A DNA stretch of 5,385 bases from Verrucomicrobiota bacterium (GTDB lineage: Bacteria > Verrucomicrobiota > Verrucomicrobiia > Verrucomicrobiales > Verrucomicrobiaceae): positions 1 to 5,385 of the forward strand of contig JAEYUU010000660.1 in assembly GCA_023429545.1 (NCBI GenBank), given 5' to 3'. The notes under the pieces were generated by a model, which was not told where the DNA came from, made no database searches, and worked only from the letters and a program-made list of their open reading frames with translations. Below, piece after piece: positions 1 through 4,667 of this stretch (position 1 is the first letter of the stretch; each line of letters opens with the position of its first letter). The position numbers and the translations under genes are program-made.

Positions 1-1
1 G

Positions 2-94
2 CCCAGCGACGACTCCAGCGGGCTGCCTTGGAACCGTCCGCGATCCTTCGAGAGTGGCGCCCGCATGGGACGCATGATGCCGCAGTCGCGGTAA
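2..94 (+). CDS. Possible C-terminal end of an unidentified protein (partial at the window's left edge)
   Basis: Frame 2 is open from the window edge to a TAA at 92-94, giving about 30 residues rich in Ser, Arg, Pro and Met and ending MMPQSR. Its codons favour G or C in the third position more than the competing frame 1 does (open to a TAA at 124-126), which is why frame 2 is preferred. The strong plus-strand terminator that starts about 50 nt downstream shows that some plus-strand transcript ends here. I recognise no family. A noncoding RNA end is an alternative, but I found no tRNA, 5S rRNA, tmRNA or RNase P RNA signature. Confidence 0.25.
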   Translation, partial: PSDDSSGLPWNRPRSFESGARMGRMMPQSR

Positions 95-143
95 GAGAGC
101 CTGAGACGCCACACGCTGGCGGCTAACTCCTAGTTCTTTCAAG

Positions 144-171
144 CGACGGGCCTGCGGGCCCGTCGTTTTTT
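144..171 (+). terminator. Rho-independent terminator of the unidentified upstream plus-strand unit
   Basis: A perfect 9-bp GC-rich stem, CGACGGGCC (144-152) with GGCCCGTCG (157-165), closes a TGCG tetraloop. Six T residues follow directly (166-171). The T-tract lies only on the plus side, so it should stop plus-strand transcription. It would not stop the cys operon, which approaches from the right; on that strand the hairpin is preceded by A residues and followed by no T-run. Confidence 0.88.
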
Positions 172-281
172 GTGGCCTGACTTTTCCCGCAGAGTGCGGC
201 AGGAAATCGGCCGCTCGCACTTTTGATCACACAGCACGCCACCGGCAGAAATCCAGGGCACTCCTACCCCCCTCCGGTACC

Positions 282-309
282 AGTTCGCGATCCTGTTAGA
301 TCGCGAACT
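282..309 (-). repeat. 11-bp perfect inverted repeat spanning the cysN stop codon
   Basis: AGTTCGCGATC (282-292) and GATCGCGAACT (299-309) are exact reverse complements separated by 6 nt. On the minus strand the right arm encodes the last codons of CysN (within Glu-Phe-Ala-Ile), the TAA stop sits in the loop, and the left arm lies in the 3' untranslated region. No T-tract follows on the minus strand (the next bases are GGTACCGG and a G-rich run), so this is not a textbook intrinsic terminator. It could be a 3' stability hairpin, a terminator of another type or a protein-binding palindrome. Confidence 0.6.
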
Positions 310-1615
310 CGTCCGTGCTCTTGGTGGTCTCGTCACCTACGGCGCGCAGGATCATCCCGGCCGCCACGGTGTTGTTGGTCTGCTCGTCCACCAGCACAAA
401 ACTGCCGGTGGTACGGTTCTTGGAGTACGGGTCAAAGAACAGCGGCGCAGCGCACTTGATGCGGACGCAGCCGATGTCATTCAGGCCAAATTCCTTCACT
501 CCACCCACCTGATCCATGGTGCTGATGTCCACCCTGTAGTGCAAGTCAGTGACCGTGGCGCGCAGATCACGCGTGGTGTGCCGAAGATGGAAGCGCGTGC
601 GGGGTTTGAGTTTCTTCTCCGTGAACCAGCAGATCATCGCATCCACATGGGGGCTGTGCTCTGTGGGCTGTTCCGGCTTCACAATCATGTCGCCGCGGCT
701 GATGTCGATCTCGTCCGCCAACGTGATGGAGTAGGACAAATCGGGGATCGTCTCCTCCTTGCGTCCTTCAAAGGTATGGATGCCCGTGATGCGTGAGGTC
801 ATGCCGGCGGGAAGGGCCAGCACTTCATCTCCGACCTTGAAAGTGCCGGTGGCCATGCGACCGGCGAAGCCGCGGAAGTCGTGATAGTCATCCGACATCG
901 GACGAATCACCCACTGCACGGGGAAGCGGGCCTCGTGCTGCGCGCCACCAGTGCGCACCTGCACGGTCTCAAGGTGCTCCAGCAGGGTCTTGCCGGTGTA
1001 CCAGGGGGTGTGGACGGACTTGTCCACCACGTTGTCGCCGTTCAGGGCGCTGATGGGAATGAGCGTGGCATCCACCTCGTTCGGAAGGCTCTTCCGGAAC
1101 TCGCTGAAGTCCGCAATGATTTTGTTGAAAACCTCTTCGCTGAAATCCACGAGGTCCATCTTGTTCACCGCCAGGACCACCTTCTCAATGCGCAGGAGGG
1201 AGGCCAGGTAGGAGTGACGGCGGGTCTGCTCCACGACGCCATGACGCGCATCCACCAGGATGATGGCGAGGTCTGCCGTGCTCGCGCCAGTCACCATGTT
1301 GCGTGTGTACTGGATGTGCCCAGGGGTGTCCGCGATGATGAACTTGCGCTTCGGCGTGGCAAAGTAGCGGTAGGCCACGTCAATCGTGATGCCCTGCTCA
1401 CGCTCGGCACGCAGACCGTCCGTCAGCAATGCCAGGTTCACGTGCGCATCGCCACGGCGCTTGGAAGATTCTTCCACCGCGAGGAGCTGGTCCTCGAAGA
1501 TGCTCTTTGAATCATACAGCAGGCGGCCAATCAGCGTGCTTTTGCCATCATCCACACTGCCGGCAGTGGTAAAACGCAGGAGGCTGGATTCGGTGGGGTT
1601 GACGAGGAGGTCCAT
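296..1615 (-). CDS. cysN: Sulfate adenylyltransferase subunit 1 (CysN, ATP sulfurylase GTPase subunit)
   Basis: This is the GTPase subunit of the CysDN ATP sulfurylase, which couples GTP hydrolysis to the formation of APS from sulfate and ATP in the cytoplasm. The 439 residues show a full translation-factor-type GTPase domain: G1 GSVDDGKST (19-27), G2 GITID (75-79), G3 DTPGH (96-100), G4 NKMD (151-154) and G5 SAL (189-191). EF-Tu-like beta-barrel domains follow from about 230 to 320 and 325 to 430. The length fits a stand-alone CysN (E. coli about 475 residues). The protein ends after the last barrel, so there is no fused CysC APS kinase domain. It is the last gene of the cysH-cysD-cysN operon, 63 nt after cysD. 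The ATG at 1613-1615 is preceded by a pyrimidine-rich stretch and no Shine-Dalgarno sequence, and family alignment supports this start. The stop lies in the loop of an 11-bp inverted repeat. Confidence 0.96.
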   Translation of the reverse strand: MDLLVNPTESSLLRFTTAGSVDDGKSTLIGRLLYDSKSIFEDQLLAVEESSKRRGDAHVNLALLTDGLRAEREQGITIDVAYRYFATPKRKFIIADTPGHIQYTRNMVTGASTADLAIILVDARHGVVEQTRRHSYLASLLRIEKVVLAVNKMDLVDFSEEVFNKIIADFSEFRKSLPNEVDATLIPISALNGDNVVDKSVHTPWYTGKTLLEHLETVQVRTGGAQHEARFPVQWVIRPMSDDYHDFRGFAGRMATGTFKVGDEVLALPAGMTSRITGIHTFEGRKEETIPDLSYSITLADEIDISRGDMIVKPEQPTEHSPHVDAMICWFTEKKLKPRTRFHLRHTTRDLRATVTDLHYRVDISTMDQVGGVKEFGLNDIGCVRIKCAAPLFFDPYSKNRTTGSFVLVDEQTNNTVAAGMILRAVGDETTKSTDEFAI

Positions 1616-1640
1616 GAAGTCAGAAACGAAAAATGAAAAA
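1616..1640 (-). promoter_or_regulatory. Pyrimidine-rich translation-initiation region of cysN without Shine-Dalgarno
   Basis: The 25 nt before the cysN ATG on the coding strand are about 21/25 C or T, with runs of five T and the ending TTTCTGACTTC. No GGAGG-like element is present. U-rich leaders can be bound by ribosomal protein S1; that this happens here is inference. The cysD leader ends in a very similar way (TTTCTCATTC). Confidence 0.35.
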
Positions 1641-1678
1641 GGTCAGAGATGCAGGGGCAGGGCTTCGATGAAGAGGGA

Positions 1679-2587
1679 TCAAAAGTACCCCTCCTTCTTG
1701 CGGTCCTCCATGGCGGTCTCGCTGCGCTTGTCATCAGCGCGCGTGCCGCGTTCGGTCTGGCGGGCGGCGGCCACTTCGGCCACCACGTCATCGATGGTCT
1801 TTGCATTGGAAAGCACGGCACCGGTGCAGGTGGCGTCTCCCACCGTGCGGAAGCGGATGGTCATTTCCTTCACCTTGGACTTCTCCTCTTCAAGGAGGTG
1901 CACAAAACCCGTCTCGGCATCCAGAAGCTGGCCATGGCGTTCAATGATGTGGCGCTGGTGTGTGAAGTAGAGGTTCGGTAGCGGGATTTCCTCCTGGCGG
2001 ATGTACTGCCACACGTCCATTTCCGTCCAGTTGCTCAGTGGGAAGACGCGGAAGTGCTCCCCGAAATTCTTCCGTCCGTTGAAGATGTTCCAGAGCTCGG
2101 GGCGCTGGTTTTTCGGATCCCACTGACCGAACTCGTCGCGGTGGGAAAAGAAGCGCTCCTTGGCGCGAGCCTTCTCCTCATCGCGGCGACCGCCGCCGAG
2201 GCAGGCATCAAACTGGTGCTCCTCGATCGTGTCCAGCAGCGTCACAGTCTGCAGCTTGTTGCGACTGGCGTTGTGGCCACGCTCCTCCACCACGCGTCCC
2301 TCATCGATGCTCTTCTGCACGGAGCCCACCACCAGCTCGGCGCGCACTTCCTTCACGAACCAGTCGCGGTAGGTCATCGCCTCCGGGAAATTGTGGCCCG
2401 TGTCGATGTGCAGCAGCGGGAAGGGAAGCTTGGAGGGATGGAAGGCCTTGCGGGCCAGCCAGGCCATCACAATGGAATCCTTGCCGCCGGAGAAAAGCAT
2501 GGCCGGTTTGGTAAACTGCGCGGCGGTCTCACGAAGCACGTAGATGGCCTCGCTCTCAAGAAACTGAAGGTGCGTGATGTCGGACAT
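1679..2587 (-). CDS. cysD: Sulfate adenylyltransferase subunit 2 (CysD, ATP sulfurylase catalytic subunit)
   Basis: This is the catalytic subunit of ATP sulfurylase: it transfers AMP from ATP to sulfate to give APS, working as a heterodimer with CysN. The protein has 302 residues, the same length as E. coli CysD. It carries the N-type ATP-pyrophosphatase P-loop SGGKDS (33-38), the HIDTGHNFPE segment (60-69), the family signature GGGRRDEEKARAKER (131-145), the RTVGDATCTGAV segment (247-258) and the typical C-terminus ending MEDRKKEGYF. All expected catalytic motifs are intact. It lies 49 nt after cysH and 63 nt before cysN, all on the same strand, as expected for an operon whose last two genes make one enzyme. 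The ATG at 2585-2587 matches the family N-terminus (MSDITHLQFLESEAI) and has no Shine-Dalgarno sequence. Confidence 0.97.
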   Translation of the reverse strand: MSDITHLQFLESEAIYVLRETAAQFTKPAMLFSGGKDSIVMAWLARKAFHPSKLPFPLLHIDTGHNFPEAMTYRDWFVKEVRAELVVGSVQKSIDEGRVVEERGHNASRNKLQTVTLLDTIEEHQFDACLGGGRRDEEKARAKERFFSHRDEFGQWDPKNQRPELWNIFNGRKNFGEHFRVFPLSNWTEMDVWQYIRQEEIPLPNLYFTHQRHIIERHGQLLDAETGFVHLLEEEKSKVKEMTIRFRTVGDATCTGAVLSNAKTIDDVVAEVAAARQTERGTRADDKRSETAMEDRKKEGYF

Positions 2588-2604
2588 GAATGAGAAAGAA
2601 TGAG
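2588..2604 (-). promoter_or_regulatory. Pyrimidine-rich translation-initiation region of cysD without Shine-Dalgarno
   Basis: On the coding strand the 17 nt before the ATG read CTCATTCTTTCTCATTC, 15 of 17 being pyrimidines. There is no purine-rich ribosome-binding site. The pattern parallels the cysN leader and suggests initiation that does not depend on Shine-Dalgarno pairing. Confidence 0.35.
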
Positions 2605-2636
2605 GGTGCTGCCAGATGTCGTGATTGCCCCCGAGG

Positions 2637-3293
2637 TCAGGCTTTGTCAGTGATCAGCTTCGCGTGCAGGCCGCACTCGTGCTTCTCGTCGCCTTTCGCG
2701 GGATCGTAATAGGTGCGTTCGTTAGGCAGTTTGAACTCGGCAAGGTAGGCGTCCATCTCCACCGGGGTCCAGTCGAGGATGGGATTGACCTTGAGGGTCT
2801 GGAATTTGGCGTCCCACATCACTGGCTGGAGGGTGGCGGCGCGCTGGGGGTTCTGCTCGCGGCGCAGGGCAGTGATCCAGACCGCCGGGGCCAGTTCCCG
2901 CATGCCGCGCTCGAAAGGCTCCAGCTTCATGATGCGGCTGAAGGACTCCACCCGCTCCACTTCATCCGGCATGGGCACCTGGCCGCCATTGAGGGCCAGC
3001 CAGTGGGCTGCGGTCATGAGCGGCAGGTAGGGTTTAATGTTCAGACTGAGCTGCTTGATGCTCTTGTCCGCGAAAACGTAGGTCTCGGGGAGATTGGTGC
3101 CGTGGTCCACCCAAAGCACCGGAATGTCCGCCTGCGCCTGGGTCGCGAGGTGCAGAATGACCGCCTCGTAGGGGCGGAAATTGGTGGTCACAATGGCCCG
3201 CCCTGCACCACGCTCCACCGCCCAGCGGGTGAGTTCCAACGGGGTGAATCCGCTGACTGCGGCGTTGAGTTCGAGTACTTGTTCAGGCATCAT
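2637..3293 (-). CDS. cysH: Phosphoadenylylsulfate (PAPS) reductase family protein, CysH-like, divergent nucleotide-binding motif
   Basis: This protein should reduce activated sulfate (PAPS or APS) to sulfite with thioredoxin or glutaredoxin as donor. Family features are the LHL segment (47-49), LPETY (68-72), the arginine-rich LRREQNPQRA (143-152; E. coli has LRREQSGSRA), PILDW (171-175) and the C-terminal ECGLH (206-210) with the catalytic cysteine at 207. That is the only cysteine in 218 residues, so the paired cysteines that bind the 4Fe-4S cluster in APS reductases are absent. This points to the PAPS-type enzyme. The pyrophosphate-binding loop is unusual: TTNFRPYEA (36-44) stands where E. 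coli has a serine-rich SSSFG-type loop, and DHGTNLPETY (63-72) replaces DTGYLFPETY. It is the first gene of the cysHDN operon. Two tandem ATGs (3291-3293 and 3288-3290) are possible starts; neither has a Shine-Dalgarno sequence. The family assignment is firm, but the exact substrate is inferred. Confidence 0.9.
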   Translation of the reverse strand: MMPEQVLELNAAVSGFTPLELTRWAVERGAGRAIVTTNFRPYEAVILHLATQAQADIPVLWVDHGTNLPETYVFADKSIKQLSLNIKPYLPLMTAAHWLALNGGQVPMPDEVERVESFSRIMKLEPFERGMRELAPAVWITALRREQNPQRAATLQPVMWDAKFQTLKVNPILDWTPVEMDAYLAEFKLPNERTYYDPAKGDEKHECGLHAKLITDKA

Positions 3294-3304
3294 GGAGGGT
3301 CGCG

Positions 3305-3333
3305 AGATTAAATCCTAGTTCCCGATATGGCAA
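3305..3333 (-). promoter_or_regulatory. Candidate promoter of the cysHDN operon
   Basis: On the minus strand, TTGCCA (3328-3333) matches the -35 consensus in five of six positions. With a 17-nt spacer it is followed by TAATCT (3305-3310), a weak -10. The overlapping TTTAAT (3307-3312) is a better -10 match but needs a 15-nt spacer. Transcription would begin around 3298, leaving only a few bases before the cysH ATG, so the message would be nearly leaderless. This would fit the missing Shine-Dalgarno. A longer transcript from further upstream is equally possible. Confidence 0.4.
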
Positions 3334-3342
3334 GTAGGATTT
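3310..3342. promoter_or_regulatory. 8-bp dyad overlapping the cysH promoter, candidate operator
   Basis: AAATCCTA (3310-3317) and TAGGATTT (3335-3342) are perfect inverted copies separated by 17 nt, so their centres are 25 bp apart, or about two and a half helical turns. They flank and overlap the candidate -35 and -10 of cysH. This geometry suits a dimeric regulator acting on sulfate assimilation. The regulator is unknown, and the site does not match a sulfur-regulator consensus that I recognise. Confidence 0.45.
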
Positions 3343-3360
3343 CTTTGTTTACGCGGCTCG

Positions 3361-3391
3361 TTGCTGGCTTGGTTCGCTTTTCCGGCAGCAA
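3361..3391. repeat. Short inverted repeat upstream of cysH
   Basis: TTGCTG (3361-3366) is the reverse complement of CAGCAA (3386-3391), with a 19-nt loop. Taken alone it is weak. It is listed because it lies between two stronger dyads in the cysH upstream region. Confidence 0.25.
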
Positions 3392-3401
3392 ACTCCAAAT
3401 G

Positions 3402-3440
3402 AATCTCTGGTGGGATGCTGAGCCGGCCCGCCAGAGGATT
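3402..3440. repeat. Long imperfect hairpin in the cysH-clpS intergenic region
   Basis: CTCTGGTGGG (3405-3414) pairs with CCCGCCAGAG (3427-3436) around a 12-nt loop. AAT (3402-3404) pairs with ATT (3438-3440) after a single bulged G, giving 13 pairs in total. One pair is a G-U wobble in plus-strand RNA and a mismatch in minus-strand RNA, so the plus transcript would fold better. No T-run follows on either strand, so it is not an intrinsic terminator. It may be a leader RNA element, an attenuator part or a DNA-binding palindrome. Confidence 0.45.
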
Positions 3441-3567
3441 TCAGAACGCCCTATCCTCTTCCGAGCCCATTTCAGTTTTTCGAGCCGGCACTAAGTTCCG
3501 ATTTTGGAAAGTAATCCACAGTCCGCGCTCGCGAACAGGGCCGCACTGGAATTTGCGAGGAAACCGA

Positions 3568-3610
3568 GAGAGGTTCAGCTCTGGCCTAAAGCCTGCGTCA
3601 GAACCTTCTC
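3568..3610. repeat. Nested inverted repeat upstream of clpS
   Basis: AGGTTC (3571-3576) pairs with GAACCT (3601-3606). GAG (3568-3570) pairs with CTC (3608-3610) beyond a one-base bulge. Inside lies a small GGC/GCC hairpin (3583-3585 with 3591-3593) closing a CTAAA loop. It could be part of a structured element upstream of the clpS promoter, but chance pairing is not excluded. Confidence 0.25.
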
Positions 3611-3699
3611 AGACGTACTCCTTTTCACGAATGGTTTATGAAAGTGGCATTTCCCGCATTCCAGATTATTTTTACGGAGATCTTCAAGCGCGAAGCCGC

Positions 3700-3727
3700 G
3701 TCACAGGTCGAACCCTTCCGATAAAAT
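3700..3727 (+). promoter_or_regulatory. Candidate promoter of clpS
   Basis: TAAAAT (3722-3727) matches the -10 consensus in five of six positions. GTCACA (3700-3705), 16 nt upstream, matches the -35 in four of six. Transcription would start around 3734, giving a leader of about 18 nt that has no Shine-Dalgarno sequence. Confidence 0.33.
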
Positions 3728-3751
3728 TTTTCAGCGTCGATTTCGTCAACC

Positions 3752-4054
3752 ATGCCCCCTGTCACTACCCCAGAGCGTCGCACTATCGAGCTGCCTCGTG
3801 AGGACACGGACAGCCAGCTTGATACTCCGTGGAGTGTGGTCATCCACAATGACCCGGTGAATCTGATGAGCTACGTAACCCATGTCATCCGGAAAATCTT
3901 CGGCTATCCGGAGAAGGAGGCGCAGCGTCTGATGCTGCAGGTGCATGAGCAGGGGCGCAGCATCGTCTGGACCGGTGCACGCGAGCGGGCAGAGCACTAC
4001 GTGCGGGAGTTGCACGGGTTCCAGCTTCTCTCCACCATCGAACGGGCGGATTAA
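3752..4054 (+). CDS. clpS: ATP-dependent Clp protease adaptor protein ClpS
   Basis: ClpS is the bacterial N-recognin: it binds proteins with a bulky hydrophobic N-terminal residue and hands them to the ClpA or ClpC unfoldase for degradation by ClpP. The 100-residue protein has a flexible N-terminal tail (about 1-25) followed by the ClpS core. The N-degron pocket is intact: Asn33-Asp34 in the HNDPVNLMSYV segment, the gatekeeper Met39, and Met61 and His65 in LMLQVHEQG. These align with Asn34, Asp35, Met40, Met62 and His66 of E. coli ClpS. The core ends with LLSTIE (92-97). The NDPVNLMSYV wording is closer to actinobacterial ClpS than to the proteobacterial form. No clpA or clpP is nearby. The next gene starts 5 nt after the stop, so the two are probably co-transcribed. 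The ATG at 3752 is the first start that gives the expected short tail. Confidence 0.95.
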   Translation: MPPVTTPERRTIELPREDTDSQLDTPWSVVIHNDPVNLMSYVTHVIRKIFGYPEKEAQRLMLQVHEQGRSIVWTGARERAEHYVRELHGFQLLSTIERAD

Positions 4055-4059
4055 CAAGC

Positions 4060-4608
4060 ATGCGCCTCACCCTCCAGAAGGAACGCGAGTCCTGGCGCCT
4101 GAGTGATCTGGACGCTTTCCACCTGAACCTGCTGCGCCAGGTGGCGGAAGATGCCAGCATCAGCGATGAGGCATCTCACAAGCGCCTGTTCCCCCCGCCC
4201 ATCCGCATCGCCGCGGATGATGAGGACGATGAGTTCCTCGACGACTGGAAGGATTTTGTCTCGGCTGAGCTGGAGAACCAGTTCGCGGGAGATGTAGGCA
4301 CGGTGCTTGCGGATTTGGACAACATCCGACCTCACCGCGGCAACAAGGAAGTCCAGGAGCCGCGCCACCTGCTCGATGTGCCCCTGGAGCATGCCCGCGC
4401 GTGGTTCAGTGCGCTGAATCAGGCGCGCCTGATGCTGGATCAGAAATACAATCTCCATCCCGGTGGCGAAAACGAGTTCCGGCTCTTCCTCTCGGACGAG
4501 GAGTCTGGTGGCGTTGATTTGAAGGAACGCCTGGCCGTGTACATGCGCTATGAATTCTACGCCGCCATCCAGGAATGGCTGGTGCAGCGCGCGATGAAGC
4601 TGCCCTGA
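4060..4608 (+). CDS. DUF2017-like protein of unknown function, paired with clpS
   Basis: This 182-residue soluble protein has no signal peptide or membrane segment. I assign it to DUF2017 from its pattern: an N-terminal helix-rich part, RLFPPP (42-47) followed by an acidic stretch ADDEDDEFLDDW (52-63), then WFSALNQARLML (115-126), and a C-terminal helix YEFYAAIQEWLV (164-175). These match the LFP, acidic, LNDLRLxLG and YxxLxxLQExLV features that I recall for the family. In actinobacteria DUF2017 genes typically follow clpS directly, and here the gap is only 5 nt, which supports the assignment and suggests a joint role. The biochemical function is unknown. An adaptor or regulator acting with ClpS is inference. 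The start ATG at 4060 has only a weak upstream G-rich element (GGGCGGA). Confidence 0.75.
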   Translation: MRLTLQKERESWRLSDLDAFHLNLLRQVAEDASISDEASHKRLFPPPIRIAADDEDDEFLDDWKDFVSAELENQFAGDVGTVLADLDNIRPHRGNKEVQEPRHLLDVPLEHARAWFSALNQARLMLDQKYNLHPGGENEFRLFLSDEESGGVDLKERLAVYMRYEFYAAIQEWLVQRAMKLP

Positions 4609-4667
4609 GGCGCCAGCACAAAGCGGGTTGAGCGAAAGCAACCACCGCACGGCGGCGTGATCCTGTG

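Larger units (their letters stand above)
3294..3751. other. Divergent intergenic region between cysH and clpS
   Basis: This 458-nt stretch separates the minus-strand cys operon from the plus-strand clpS pair. I see no convincing gene: the one long open frame through it (3415-3801, plus) overlaps clpS in another frame and has an unstructured, Ser/Arg-rich translation. The region holds candidate promoters at both ends and four dyads (3310-3342, 3361-3391, 3402-3440, 3568-3610). I found no SAM, cobalamin or other riboswitch core that I can recognise on either strand. Confidence 0.7.

Noticed and set aside
187..199. CCGCA-GAG-TGCGG hairpin as a terminator for the cys operon
   Set aside because: The stem is short and no T-tract follows on the minus strand (the next bases are GAAAAG).
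881..1510. 209-codon plus-strand open frame inside cysN
   Set aside because: It is antisense to the GTPase core of cysN. The His/Val-rich translation is the typical mirror of a GC-rich gene.
2054..2593. 179-codon plus-strand open frame over cysD
   Set aside because: It is antisense to a fully intact cysD and has no domain signature.
2625..3311. 228-codon plus-strand open frame covering cysH
   Set aside because: It lies exactly antisense to cysH, which has clear family motifs. Its translation has no recognisable motif, and such frames are common opposite GC-rich genes.
3642..3660. Possible sigma-54 promoter (TGGCATTTCCCGCA) upstream of clpS
   Set aside because: The GG and GC doublets are 8 nt apart instead of the required 10.
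3415..3801. 128-codon plus-strand open frame in the intergenic region running into clpS
   Set aside because: It overlaps the clpS start in a different frame, and its translation is Ser/Arg-rich and shows no domain.
4645..4655. CCGC-ACG-GCGG hairpin between the DUF2017-like gene and the sulfatase
   Set aside because: It has a four-pair stem with a three-base loop and no T-run, so it is too weak to call a terminator.
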